Positions 54,062 to 62,763 of a DNA stretch of 64,000 nucleotides are shown in pieces. The stretch comes from Fimbriimonadia bacterium. Lineage in GTDB: Bacteria > Armatimonadota > Fimbriimonadia > Fimbriimonadales > JABRVX01. The notes beneath the pieces were generated by a model, which was not told where the DNA came from, did no database searches, and worked only from the letters and a program-made list of their open reading frames with translations. Numbering within the stretch: the first letter of the stretch is position 1; each line of letters starts with the position of its first letter. The stretch is from contig JABRVX010000003.1 of NCBI GenBank assembly GCA_039961735.1, positions 1 to 64,000 on the forward strand, in the 5' to 3' direction. A program made the translations under genes and the position numbers.

Positions 54062-54769
54062 TTACGTCATCGGCCCGGCGCCGGGTTGCGTCCCGTGTCG
54101 AAACGCATACCGCAGGAACAGCTCGCCCTCCTCCTCGAACACCGAGAGAAGCCTCAGACGGGGCAGGGCGTCTGACGGGAATGCAGGCGCGGTAATGACG
54201 GTCGGCCCGTCGCCGCCGCGCAGCTTCGGAGCGAGCGTAAGGAACAATTCGTCCACGTAACCAGCCCGAATCAGGTGCCCGTTCAAGATGGATCCACCCT
54301 CCACGAGCAACGTCCGAACCCCTCTCGCACGTCTCAGGTGCCGGACAGCATCCGTGGCGTCGGCCACCCGCACGACCTCGGCGCCGGAGGGCAGAGCAGG
54401 GACATCGCCGCTGGCCAGGTACAGAATCGCCCTCTCCGGTGCCTCCTCGAAGAAGCTGAGGTCCTTCGGCAGCTGCCCACTCTGAGATAGAACGGCCCGC
54501 GTAAGCCCCAGCGGATACCCCATCCTCGGGTCGGCCCGCAGAGTCCCCGCCCCAATCAGCACGGCGTCCACCTGGGTCCTTATCCTCTCCATCAGGCGCT
54601 TGTCTGTCGCAGAACCGAGGCCTTTGGCGTTCTGAACGTTGACGATACGGCCGTCAAGCGTGCAAACCATGTTGATCACGGTATGGGGGCGCGCATCCGG
54701 CGGGTCTGGGAACGTTAAGGACAGGTAGGGCTCGGTTTCGCGTTCATTGGGCGGAAGAAGGGCTCTCAT
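54062..54769 (-). CDS. RibD C-terminal-type reductase
   Basis: The protein has 235 residues from ATG 54769 (TTG 54781 also in frame). It has the dihydrofolate-reductase-like fold of RibD_C: MVCTLDGRIVN, DAVLIGAGTLRADPRM, TLLVEGGSILNGHLI and VDELFLTLAPKLRGG. It probably reduces a pyrimidine or a similar carbonyl compound with NADPH. The deaminase domain of bifunctional RibD is missing. No other riboflavin genes are nearby, so the pathway is not certain. Confidence 0.82.
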   Translation of the reverse strand: MRALLPPNERETEPYLSLTFPDPPDARPHTVINMVCTLDGRIVNVQNAKGLGSATDKRLMERIRTQVDAVLIGAGTLRADPRMGYPLGLTRAVLSQSGQLPKDLSFFEEAPERAILYLASGDVPALPSGAEVVRVADATDAVRHLRRARGVRTLLVEGGSILNGHLIRAGYVDELFLTLAPKLRGGDGPTVITAPAFPSDALPRLRLLSVFEEEGELFLRYAFRHGTQPGAGPMT

Positions 54770-54841
54770 CTCGATGGTCAACGTACCGGACGACGTACAC
54801 TATTAATCAAGTCATCCCGAGTGGACGGGACTAGGGAGAAC

Positions 54842-56524
54842 ATGAGCGACAGCGTTTTCGACGGCACAAGAGACGAAGAGCAACGGGGGAGCAACGCTCT
54901 GGCCATCCTGGAGGAGCTAATCCGCATGGTGCCGCGCGACAACCCGCGACTGCTGAACTACCTCCGGAGCCTTCAGGTGCGGCTCCAGATGGACGCCGAA
55001 GACCGCGAGAAGATGCAGCAGGCGCTGGCCGAGTTCGAGGAAGCGTACGAGAAACTGACCTCGCCCGCCAATCGGGTCTGCGTGTATTTGGGCAAGAAGG
55101 ACGATTACGCACTGATCGCGCTCGGTGACACCGAGTTCGTGGCCAATCTCGATCCGAAGGCAGACTTGGCAAACCTTCAGCCCGGCACGCAGGTACGTGT
55201 GAACGAGGCGTACACCGTGTTGGAAGACCTCGGCGTGCATTCGGGTGGGCAGATTGTCAAGGTTACCGATGTGTACGACGAGGGTCGCCTTCGTGTAGCC
55301 ACCGACGTGCAGGGCTCGGGTGGACGCATAGTGCGGCGCGGTGCGCCCATTATGGACGCCAAGATCGAGCCAGGCGATGAGGTGCGAATGGACCCGACCT
55401 TCCGCCTCGCGGTGGAGCACTATGGGCGTAACGAAGTGCGTGACTACTACTTGGAGGATGTCCCCGAGCTTCCGTGGAGCAAGGTGGGAGGCCAAGAAGA
55501 AGCAATCCGCCTAATCAAGGACACGATCGAATACCCGCTGCTCCACCCCGAGGTGTACCGGAGGTTCGACAAGAAGCCAATCAAAGGCATCCTGCTTTAT
55601 GGCCCGCCCGGCTGCGGGAAGACGCTGATAGGGAAGGCGACCGCTTACAACCTGACACAGGAGTACTCCAAAGTCCGCGGAGAGAAGGTGGAGGAGTACT
55701 TCATGTTCATTAGCGGCCCGCGCATCCTGAACATGTGGCTGGGCGAGACCGAACGCATGGTGCGCGAGATCTTCACCACCGCACGCGAGAAGGCGAGCGA
55801 TGGGAAGCTGGTGTTCATCTTTATTGACGAGTGCGAGTCGATCCTGCGCACACGCAGTTCGGGCCGATGGCTGAACATCTCCAACACCGTCGTACCGCAG
55901 TTCTGTGCGGAGATGGATGGGTTGGTAGAGCTGCAGAACGTGGTGGTGATGCTCACTTCCAACCGACCCGACTACATAGACCCGGCGGTGCTGCGGCCCG
56001 AGCGAATCGACCGCAAGGTGAAAATAGGTCGTCCGGACCGACTCGCGACCGAGGACATCCTACGTATCTACCTTCACTCCGGCGTGCCGCTCGACCCCGC
56101 GCTTCGCGCGGAGTTCGACGGGGACTCCGATGCTGCCCGAGAGTGCGCCATCCATCGGGCGGCCGAGTACCTGTGGCGCCGCACCACCGAGACGCAGTTC
56201 CTCACCGTGTTCCTGCGCAACGGTAGCCGCGACGTTCTGCACTGGTCGGACTTGGTGAGTGGTGCGCTTCTCAAGTCGTCGGTGGATCGAGCGAAAGACT
56301 ATGCCATCCGTCGCGCTATCGAGCAGGGGGAGCAGGATGGGGGTGTGTCCGTGGAAGACCTGACAACCGCCATCCGCACCGAGTTCCGCGAGAACGAGAT
56401 CTTCCCAAAGACGGATACGCAAGAGGACTGGCTGAAGCTGCTGGACTATGAGGCAGAGGACGTTGCGGGCCTGAAGCCGGTCCGCGAGGACGACTACGAC
56501 GCGCTCCAGGGCCAGATCGTCTGA
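54842..56524 (+). CDS. ARC/Mpa-type AAA ATPase
   Basis: The protein has 560 residues from ATG 54842, with GGGAGA upstream. It has an N-terminal coiled coil (about residues 15-75), tandem OB folds (about 78-190), and one AAA module: Walker A GPPGCGKT near residue 254, pore loop MWLGETE near 299, Walker B FIFIDECES near 326. This is the bacterial proteasome-ATPase (Mpa/ARC) architecture. The C-terminus ends ALQGQIV rather than the proteasome-docking GQYL, and no 20S, Pup or PafA gene is present. It may unfold proteins independently or with another protease. Confidence 0.88.
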   Translation: MSDSVFDGTRDEEQRGSNALAILEELIRMVPRDNPRLLNYLRSLQVRLQMDAEDREKMQQALAEFEEAYEKLTSPANRVCVYLGKKDDYALIALGDTEFVANLDPKADLANLQPGTQVRVNEAYTVLEDLGVHSGGQIVKVTDVYDEGRLRVATDVQGSGGRIVRRGAPIMDAKIEPGDEVRMDPTFRLAVEHYGRNEVRDYYLEDVPELPWSKVGGQEEAIRLIKDTIEYPLLHPEVYRRFDKKPIKGILLYGPPGCGKTLIGKATAYNLTQEYSKVRGEKVEEYFMFISGPRILNMWLGETERMVREIFTTAREKASDGKLVFIFIDECESILRTRSSGRWLNISNTVVPQFCAEMDGLVELQNVVVMLTSNRPDYIDPAVLRPERIDRKVKIGRPDRLATEDILRIYLHSGVPLDPALRAEFDGDSDAARECAIHRAAEYLWRRTTETQFLTVFLRNGSRDVLHWSDLVSGALLKSSVDRAKDYAIRRAIEQGEQDGGVSVEDLTTAIRTEFRENEIFPKTDTQEDWLKLLDYEAEDVAGLKPVREDDYDALQGQIV

Positions 56525-56636
56525 CGGGACCCGGGTTACTGGGCGGCTATCATGACCTTGCTCGTTTGGTCTCGCCATTCGGCGTCTGTCTCGATATGAG
56601 CACTGCACTTCGTCTCGGGGCTAAGTGACAAGACCC

Positions 56637-56663
56637 GTCATGCTGAGCCTGTCGAAGCATGAC
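56637..56663. repeat. REP-like palindromic element
   Basis: Complete copy with arms GTCATGCT and AGCATGAC and centre GAGCCTGTCGA. It lies in the 175-bp gap between the converging ARC and hydrogenase-protease genes. Confidence 0.85.
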
Positions 56664-56699
56664 GGGGTTGGGGTGGCGTGGTATGCTGTTACCTCAGCA

Positions 56700-57212
56700 T
56701 TACCGTGATGGTCGGTTCTCGCCACCCTGCGCTACGAATAGGGCGATCTCGGCTGCCACGGTGTCTACGGCTGCGGCAACCCTGGGAGACGCATCTGCCC
56801 CCACGCCGAACTGCGCCCCCTCTATGCCATACACGGTCAGGCGCGGTGGTAGTCTTAGTAGAGATCGGGCCAGCTCTATCGCCTCTGCAACGCTGAATAG
56901 GTGGGTGGAGGGGTTGTGGCGAAAGGCAGCGGGAATGGGCTGCTCACATGCGTCGAACCGATGGATGGTACCAGGAGGTGATCCGGAGTGGACCGAGTCT
57001 ATCAGGACAACCTCTTCCGCATCGCGCCAAAGCTCCATCATCTCAGCCCCGTCGCCGTCGCACTCACGGAGATCGGCATCCACGCCCAACTCGCGAAGGC
57101 GCCGAACCACGAGCAAGCCTGCTGCGTCATCCCCCCGCATGTCGTTGCCGATGCCCACAATGAGCGCGCGAGCGCTCAGAAGGTCACCACCCGGTCCGAT
57201 GTCAGCGTCCAC
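56700..57212 (-). CDS. Hydrogenase maturation protease
   Basis: The protein has 170 residues if started at GTG 57212; the exact start is uncertain because the reading frame runs through the end of the DsrE-family gene. Signature IVGIGNDMRGDDAAG with the metal-binding Asp, followed by VVLIDSVHSG and the C-terminal His-containing NPSTHLFSVAEAIEL, matches HyaD/HycI peptidases. It removes the C-terminal peptide of the large subunit after Ni insertion. The substrate is encoded two genes upstream, ending with a classic cleavage site. Confidence 0.85.
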   Translation of the reverse strand: MDADIGPGGDLLSARALIVGIGNDMRGDDAAGLLVVRRLRELGVDADLRECDGDGAEMMELWRDAEEVVLIDSVHSGSPPGTIHRFDACEQPIPAAFRHNPSTHLFSVAEAIELARSLLRLPPRLTVYGIEGAQFGVGADASPRVAAAVDTVAAEIALFVAQGGENRPSR

Positions 57213-57529
57213 TCGGATAGCTCCTTCATAGTCGCATGTTCGACGCCGGCGATCAGCTTGTGGCCCCACAGCCCACGATGATCGAGACACGTCGCACAGG
57301 CGAGCACCTTAGTCCCACCGGCAATTGCATCGGTGAGCATGGCCTCGATGTCATAGCTTCCCTCTGGCCGCTGATGCTGGGGTATCGCGCAGTACACTCC
57401 GTCGGATAGCAGGAACACTCTCAGCTCCGCAGTCGGATCTGCAGTGCGGAGTGCGGAATGCAGCCTGAAGGCGTTGAACGCCTTCTCGTTGCCGTAGGGG
57501 CTATCGTTGATAACGAACAACACCTTCAA
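57176..57529 (-). CDS. DsrE/TusD-family protein
   Basis: The protein has 117 residues. DsrE fold: MKVLFVINDSPYGNEKAFNA at the start, RVFLLSDGVYCA in the middle, and the Cys pair in KVLACATCLDHRGL that in this family often carries a persulfide. It lies between the hydrogenase large subunit gene and the protease gene, suggesting a sulfur-transfer or sulfide-producing role linked to this sulfhydrogenase-type enzyme. Confidence 0.82.
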   Translation of the reverse strand: MKVLFVINDSPYGNEKAFNAFRLHSALRTADPTAELRVFLLSDGVYCAIPQHQRPEGSYDIEAMLTDAIAGGTKVLACATCLDHRGLWGHKLIAGVEHATMKELSEWTLTSDRVVTF

Positions 57530-57541
57530 AGCATGCTACTC

Positions 57542-58831
57542 CTAATCTCGGATGATGTTCAGCTTCAAGAAGTGCGTTGCACACGAAATGCATGGATCGT
57601 AGTTGCGGACTGTCATCTCACAGCGTTTGGTCAGCTCGTCATCGGGCAGATTCATAAACTGACGCACAACATGTTCGAGGTCCGCCTCGATCGTAGGCTG
57701 GTTCTGAGAGGTGGGCGGTACGATCTGTGCGTCCACTATAAGACCTTCGTTGTCCACGCTGTATCGGTGGTAGCAGATACCACGGGGTGCTTCCGTGCAG
57801 CCATAGCCCGTCGCAGCACTCACTTCATATTCCACGCACGGCGCTTCCGGTGGCTCGTACTGCTCTATGATTGCCAGTGCCTCGTCGCACGCGTGGAGCG
57901 TCTCTACGGCCCGGACCGCGATACTCATAAAGGGATTGCGGCAGTCCTTCTTCAGCCCGGCCTCCAACGCCGCCTGTCGGGCGATGGGTCGCAGCTTGTC
58001 GAAGTTGAGGTTGTAGCGGGCAAGCGGTCCGACCTTGTACGCCCCACCGTCCTTGTTCCTGGACTGAAGCGCATTCGAATGGGCGACATGCTGCTCGGCA
58101 AAGTGTGCGTCGTATTCGCGTATCGCGATGTTCAGCCCCTTGTTCGAGACCAATCGGCCCTCGCAGAACGGGTACTCGTCCGGGTGGCTGAGGGCGACGA
58201 ACTCGTAATCACGCTCGACATCCGGGAAGGGAAGGGAAGCAGTCCAGCTGACAGCATCCAGCGCAATGTCTCTGGCAGGTTTCAGCTTCTCTGCCAGTTC
58301 GTCCAGTTCTCGGCGAGAGGGGGTGCGATAGAACCCACCCACTCTCACATTCACCGGATGAATCTCCCTGCCACCGAGAAGCGCCACGATCTCGTTGCCA
58401 GCCTTCTTGAGTTGCAGCGCCTTCTGCACGAGCTCGGGGTGATCCTTGGAGACGGCAATCACGTCGGGATAGCCGAGGAAGTCCGGGGCGTGCAACATGA
58501 AGATGTGCAGGACATGGCTTTCGATCCACTCACCGCAGTAGATCAGTCGTCGCAGGGCTCGAAGCTGCCCTCCGACCTCTACACCAAAGGCATCCTCCAT
58601 CGCGTGAACTGCGCTCATCTGGTAAGCGATGGGACAGATGCCACAGATGCGCGCCGTGATGTCCGGCGCTTCCCGATGATCCCGTCCGCGAAGGAACGCT
58701 TCGAAGAAGCGAGGCGGCTCGAAGATGCGGAACTTGACGTCCTGTACCTGGCCGTTCTTGATTCGAACAGTCAGCGCGCCCTCCCCCTCGACGCGCGTCA
58801 TGTAGTCCACCTTGATCCGTCTATTGCTCAT
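57542..58831 (-). CDS. hydA: [NiFe]-hydrogenase large subunit (group 3b type)
   Basis: The protein has 429 residues from ATG 58831, overlapping the small subunit gene by 11 bp. L1 motif RICGICP (C63, C66) and C-terminal DPCISCATH (C414, C417) bind the Ni-Fe centre. Nine residues follow His420 and are expected to be removed by the protease encoded downstream. The sequence [10 protein letters not shown] is typical of group 3. It belongs to the soluble NAD(P)-linked hydrogenase/sulfhydrogenase, acting in the cytoplasm. Confidence 0.93.
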   Translation of the reverse strand: MSNRRIKVDYMTRVEGEGALTVRIKNGQVQDVKFRIFEPPRFFEAFLRGRDHREAPDITARICGICPIAYQMSAVHAMEDAFGVEVGGQLRALRRLIYCGEWIESHVLHIFMLHAPDFLGYPDVIAVSKDHPELVQKALQLKKAGNEIVALLGGREIHPVNVRVGGFYRTPSRRELDELAEKLKPARDIALDAVSWTASLPFPDVERDYEFVALSHPDEYPFCEGRLVSNKGLNIAIREYDAHFAEQHVAHSNALQSRNKDGGAYKVGPLARYNLNFDKLRPIARQAALEAGLKKDCRNPFMSIAVRAVETLHACDEALAIIEQYEPPEAPCVEYEVSAATGYGCTEAPRGICYHRYSVDNEGLIVDAQIVPPTSQNQPTIEADLEHVVRQFMNLPDDELTKRCEMTVRNYDPCISCATHFLKLNIIRD

Positions 58832-59600
58832 GGGCCTCGCTCTCCGCACGGAAGGGCTCCGCATAGGCGTTGTAGCTTCGGAACATGCGTACCAGCTCGC
58901 GGTTATGCTTGCCGTGTTCCCCGAACCAGTGGGCAAGGGAACTGGTGTTAGGCGTCTCCTTGGGCCCGAAGCAACCGTAGCAGCCGCGGTCGTACGCGGG
59001 ACAGATCGCCCCGCAACCCGCCTGCGTGACGGGCCCGAGACAGGCAGTGCCGTGCGCGACCATCACGCAGACAGTCCCGCGACGCTTGCACTCCATGCAC
59101 ACGCTGTATGCGGGCACATTCGGCTTGCGCCCCGCCAGGAACGCGGCGATGACCTCGATGAGTTGGCTCTTGTTGATCGGGCATCCGCGGAGCTCGAAGT
59201 CCACCTTCACGTGGTCCGCAATCGGTGTGGACTTTCCGAGCGTGTCTATGTACTCCGGCGAAGCGTAGACGATCCGCGTGAAGTCCTTCACGTCGCGGAA
59301 ATTACGGAGTGCCTGAATACCACCAGCAGTCGCACACGCTCCTATCGTAATCAGCGTCTTGGAGGATCGCCGTATCCCGTGTATCCGCTCGGCATCGTGC
59401 GGAGTAGTAATCGAGCCCTCCACCAGCGACACGTCGTACGGTCCTTTCACGAACGTGTCGGTAGCCTCCGGGAAGTAGCATATCTGCACCGCCTCGGCGA
59501 CCGCGAGCAGCTCGTCCTCGCAGTCCAATAGCGACAGCTGACACCCGTCGCAGGACGCGAACTTCCACACCGCCAGTTTTGGTTTCTTACCGTCACTCAT
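58821..59600 (-). CDS. hydD: [NiFe]-hydrogenase small subunit
   Basis: The protein has 259 residues. The proximal cluster motifs are FASCDGCQ (C17, C20), IGACATAGG and the later RGCPINK. A Cys-rich C-terminus ([26 protein letters not shown]) binds further iron-sulfur clusters. It relays electrons from the Ni-Fe site to the flavin subunit. It overlaps hydG by 4 bp and hydA by 11 bp. Confidence 0.92.
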   Translation of the reverse strand: MSDGKKPKLAVWKFASCDGCQLSLLDCEDELLAVAEAVQICYFPEATDTFVKGPYDVSLVEGSITTPHDAERIHGIRRSSKTLITIGACATAGGIQALRNFRDVKDFTRIVYASPEYIDTLGKSTPIADHVKVDFELRGCPINKSQLIEVIAAFLAGRKPNVPAYSVCMECKRRGTVCVMVAHGTACLGPVTQAGCGAICPAYDRGCYGCFGPKETPNTSSLAHWFGEHGKHNRELVRMFRSYNAYAEPFRAESEAHEQ

Positions 59601-60442
59601 AGCTCACGCTTTCCGAGTAGCGGACTCACGCGCTCATACGAGAACACAGGCCCGTCCTTGCACACGAAAGTGGGACCGTACTGACATCTCCCACACAGGC
59701 CGACCCCGCACTTCATGTTTCGCTCCTGTGATAGGAAGATACGGTCGGGAGAGACGCCGTGGTTCACCAGTTCGCGAGCACAGAAGCGCATCATGACTTC
59801 CGGCCCGCACACGAGCGCGACTACGTCTACCGGGTCGAAACCTGCCCGTGGAATTAGCGTAGTCACCACACCCACGTTGCCCTTCCATCCTGGCTCCGCT
59901 CGGTCAACGGTGACACGCACCGATACATCCAGGCGGCCCCTCCACTTTTCGAGCTCTTTGCGAAACAACATGTCGTGCGGCGTCCGGGTACCGTAAAGGA
60001 TCACTAGACGCCCAAGTTCCTGGCGATGCGCAAGTCCCCAATAGATGGCGGGACGAAGAGGGGCAAGACCGATCCCTCCTGCAATTACTAGCAGGTCGTT
60101 ACCCCTAGCTGTCTCCATGGGCCACGCGCTGCCATAGGGGCCACGCACACCGATCATGTCACCCTTGCCCATCGCTTGCATCGCCTTGGTGACAGGTCCG
60201 ACAGCGCGTATGGTGTGCACCAACTTCTCGGGCTTCGCCGGGTCACCACTGATAGAGATGGGTACCTCGCCCACTCCCATGGCATACAGCATGTTGAACT
60301 GCCCCGGCTCGAAGGTGATCGGGCCGCCGCCATCCGCGGGCTCCAACTCGATGGTGAAAGTGTCGTGTGTGTCCCTGACGTATCGGGTGATGGCGAACGG
60401 ACGGGGCAGGAGAACGTCAGGGGCGACTGCGGCTAGCGCCAT
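59597..60442 (-). CDS. hydG: Hydrogenase FAD/NAD(P)-binding subunit
   Basis: The protein has 281 residues. A ferredoxin-NADP reductase-type fold: [16 protein letters not shown] (flavin), [20 protein letters not shown] (nucleotide) and a C-terminal [2Fe-2S] site [17 protein letters not shown]. It exchanges electrons between NAD(P)H and the cluster chain. It lies between the cNMP-binding protein and the small subunit gene. Confidence 0.92.
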   Translation of the reverse strand: MALAAVAPDVLLPRPFAITRYVRDTHDTFTIELEPADGGGPITFEPGQFNMLYAMGVGEVPISISGDPAKPEKLVHTIRAVGPVTKAMQAMGKGDMIGVRGPYGSAWPMETARGNDLLVIAGGIGLAPLRPAIYWGLAHRQELGRLVILYGTRTPHDMLFRKELEKWRGRLDVSVRVTVDRAEPGWKGNVGVVTTLIPRAGFDPVDVVALVCGPEVMMRFCARELVNHGVSPDRIFLSQERNMKCGVGLCGRCQYGPTFVCKDGPVFSYERVSPLLGKREL

Positions 60443-60452
60443 ACCAAAGACC

Positions 60453-60914
60453 TCACGGCGTCACCCTGTACACGTCGAGGAGCTGCAGTCGAGTCGCCTC
60501 CAATCGCTCCACCACCACATGCCCGAAGCGTTTGAGGATCTCGTAGCCCAGATGGTGATCTGCTTCGCACTTCGTGCGAAGGCACGTCGCATCGAGTGCA
60601 ATAGCTCGCACCAAGTCCAAACACCGTGCGTCGAAATGCCACTTGTAGGGCCAAATAAGCCAAGACCAACCTAGGATATCGCCTTCGCCGAGCGTCTGCA
60701 CGACGAGGGGCCCGCGATCATGCGTGTTGATCTCCAGCGCGACGCTACCTGCACGAATCAGGAAGAACTGCGTCGCCTCGTCGCCCTCACGGCAAATGAA
60801 CTCCCCCTCACTGAACCGGACGTTCGAGGCGCACCCGACCAGCAGCTCGATGTGCTGCGGTTCCAAATCGCGAAAGAACTTGTGCTCCCTAAGAATCCTC
60901 TCCAGCGTCTCCAT
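60453..60914 (-). CDS. Cyclic-nucleotide-binding-domain protein without DNA-binding domain
   Basis: The protein has 153 residues. It is a single CRP-type beta-barrel (EGEFICREGDEATQFFLIRAG, LVVQTLGEGDILGWSWL) and a C-terminal helix ending RLQLLDVYRVTP. The phosphate-binding cassette with R and S/T of CRP is not clearly conserved, and there is no helix-turn-helix. Its place inside the operon suggests a protein-protein or redox sensor that tunes the hydrogenase rather than a transcription factor. Confidence 0.8.
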   Translation of the reverse strand: METLERILREHKFFRDLEPQHIELLVGCASNVRFSEGEFICREGDEATQFFLIRAGSVALEINTHDRGPLVVQTLGEGDILGWSWLIWPYKWHFDARCLDLVRAIALDATCLRTKCEADHHLGYEILKRFGHVVVERLEATRLQLLDVYRVTP

Positions 60915-60922
60915 CTTGCTCC

Positions 60923-62116
60923 CTATCCCGGGCGATCAACGCCTCCGACGATCGCCGCGGCCTCCTCTGTGATGTCAATGCCGACCGGGCACCACACGAT
61001 GCATCGCCCGCATCCCACGCACCCGAATGAACCGAACTGATCTTGCCATGTCGAGAGCTTGTGCATCAGCCACTGCCGATAGCGGGATGCAACGGAATCG
61101 CGCACGTGCCCTCCATGAATATACGAGAACTCCTGGCTGAAGCACGAGTCCCACAGACGTCTGCGCTCCGCATTCTCGTTCGTCAAATCGCTGTGATCTT
61201 CGATCGTCATGCAGAAGCAGGTTGGGCACACCATCGTGCAGTTGCCGCACGAGAGGCATCGCTTGGCAACCTGCGCCCAGCGGGGATGCTCGTGGCTCCC
61301 CGCAAGCTTCTCGGCAAGTCCACGCGTGTTCAGCGCACGACCCATCTGGTAAGCGGCCCTGGCAACCTCCGCATCGGCGGCCTTACGCTCGGCCTCTTTC
61401 ACCGGCCGAGTGGACAACTCGGCAAGAATCTCGTGCCCCGAGTCGCTCCCGGCTTCGAGCACGAAATAGTGCTCATCACCATCGAGAACTTCGGTCAGGG
61501 CCAGATCGAAGCCGCTCGCTGCCTTGGGCCCCGTGTCCATGGACACGCAGAAGCAGCAACCTTTCGCCTCACTGCAGTTCACCGCTATGATCAGGGCATT
61601 CCTACGGCGCGCCCGGTAGCGCTCGTCTGCATAGGGCCCTTCCAGCATCACGCGATCCATGATGCGGATGCCAGCGACGTCGCACGAGCGGACGCCGAGG
61701 AACGCATACTTCTCAGTCGGCAGCGGCTCAGAGGTGATGGCGATCCGGCCGTTCTCCCTGCGAACCCGCATCAAGGTCGTCACCGGCGGGTTCAGGAAGC
61801 GCTTCCACGAGTGCTGTCCGACCACGTAGCCGAACAAACGCTGATCGCTTCGCTTCTCGATGCGGTAGCTGCCTGGTGCATGAACGTCCGTCCAGCCGAT
61901 GGGGAGGTCGTTTTCGCCGGTAATGCGATCGATGGTGATGGTTCCTTCGCGCAGTACCGGCCCTAGAATCCGATAGTCACGTCTCTCCAGTGCGTCAAGC
62001 AGCGTGTGGAAGGCCGAGCGCGGCAGCACCACGGCATCATGAGCGTGCCGGTGTACGGACTCTTGCGATGGGGTACTGCTCTCTGGTTGAGATGTACGGC
62101 TCGCGTCTTTGCTCAT
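60923..62116 (-). CDS. hydB: Hydrogenase iron-sulfur subunit (HydB type)
   Basis: The protein has 397 residues from ATG 62116, with GGGAG upstream. After a Ser/His-rich N-terminal tail, the middle part has NCSEAKGCCFCVSM and the C-terminus two [4Fe-4S] motifs, CLSCGNCTMVCPTCFC and CVGCGRCIVWCPVGID. This is the beta subunit of group 3b hydrogenases, which ties the electron chain to sulfur reduction. It starts the operon of seven minus-strand genes. Confidence 0.9.
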   Translation of the reverse strand: MSKDASRTSQPESSTPSQESVHRHAHDAVVLPRSAFHTLLDALERRDYRILGPVLREGTITIDRITGENDLPIGWTDVHAPGSYRIEKRSDQRLFGYVVGQHSWKRFLNPPVTTLMRVRRENGRIAITSEPLPTEKYAFLGVRSCDVAGIRIMDRVMLEGPYADERYRARRRNALIIAVNCSEAKGCCFCVSMDTGPKAASGFDLALTEVLDGDEHYFVLEAGSDSGHEILAELSTRPVKEAERKAADAEVARAAYQMGRALNTRGLAEKLAGSHEHPRWAQVAKRCLSCGNCTMVCPTCFCMTIEDHSDLTNENAERRRLWDSCFSQEFSYIHGGHVRDSVASRYRQWLMHKLSTWQDQFGSFGCVGCGRCIVWCPVGIDITEEAAAIVGGVDRPG

Positions 62117-62201
62117 GACACTCCCGGGCGGACTCCTGAACCGTCGCAATAACCGGTGGTTTCGGTCGGCTCCGGGATCGCCCGGTGATAAGTTACCGTA
62201 T

Positions 62202-62219
62202 TTGCGCAATAATACGCAA
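62202..62219. promoter_or_regulatory. Inverted repeat upstream of the hydrogenase operon
   Basis: TTGCG-N8-CGCAA, centred about 95 bp before ATG 62116. The spacing of the half-sites resembles operators of CRP/FNR-type dimers, but the half-sites differ from TTGAT or TGTGA. Confidence 0.4.
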
Positions 62220-62222
62220 ACC

Positions 62223-62307
62223 GGACGGGGCGTCCGACCCGGTACCTAATGCGGGCACAAAAACGTAAGTCCACCCACACGTCGGACCGTCCCCTAGACC
62301 GGGTCGG
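62223..62307. other. Nested inverted repeats upstream of the hydrogenase operon
   Basis: CCGACCCGGT (62234-62243) pairs perfectly with ACCGGGTCGG (62298-62307), enclosing 54 nt. A second hairpin GGACG-GGG-CGTCC lies at 62223-62235. Function is unknown; it could be a leader structure or a relic. Confidence 0.4.
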
Positions 62308-62361
62308 CAGCCTCCGACCGGCGCAATCTGCCGTTCACATCGGTGTTGTGACTTTGGCCGC

Positions 62362-62378
62362 GGGCCTCCGTGAGGCCC
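62362..62378 (-). terminator. 7-bp hairpin after the small gene at 62400
   Basis: GGGCCTC (62362-62368) and GAGGCCC (62372-62378) with loop CGT, 22 nt past the stop codon. No T-run follows. Confidence 0.4.
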
Positions 62379-62399
62379 CGACCAGCGCACAAGCCCGCT

Positions 62400-62597
62400 C
62401 TACTTGACCTCGGGGACCTTGAGCGACTTGAACGTCTCCTCGTTGATGAACTTGAACAGCTTGGTCCCGTCCACCGTCGCAGTTACGGCATAGCGGACCT
62501 GCTTGCCCTTGGAGGTCTTGCGTTCCATCTTCTGCTTCTTGATGTCCTTCTCGGCCACCTCGACGGGCTGTCGTGTCTTCACATTGTAGAACTGCAT
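62400..62597 (-). CDS. Small hypothetical protein
   Basis: The protein has 65 residues from ATG 62597, with GAGG upstream. It is Lys-rich, with MQFYNVKTRQPVEVAEKDI followed by KKQKMERKTSKGKQVRYAV and a short strand-turn ending KSLKVPEVK. The pattern of a short beta-hairpin followed by basic loop recalls a ribbon-fold nucleic-acid- or protein-binding module, but I do not recognise a family. It stands alone between the hydrogenase operon and the M61 peptidase gene. Confidence 0.7.
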   Translation of the reverse strand: MQFYNVKTRQPVEVAEKDIKKQKMERKTSKGKQVRYAVTATVDGTKLFKFINEETFKSLKVPEVK

Positions 62598-62763
62598 TGT
62601 ATCCTCACTCTCCACCAATTTGGCTCTTCCGGCGGTCAGGGACGGCCCCGATCCGTGGAGCCCGGGTCAGGATGAATTTGACCTTCCGTTCCTTCCGCAC
62701 CCTCCTGCCAGATTCCTTCCTGCACCTGTGCGTTTTTTGGGTACAAGATCGGGTTCGATGAAC

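Noticed and set aside
62223-62400. tRNA or riboswitch upstream of the hydrogenase operon
   Set aside because: No cloverleaf or T-loop TTCGA can be formed, and no known riboswitch core is visible; only simple inverted repeats remain.
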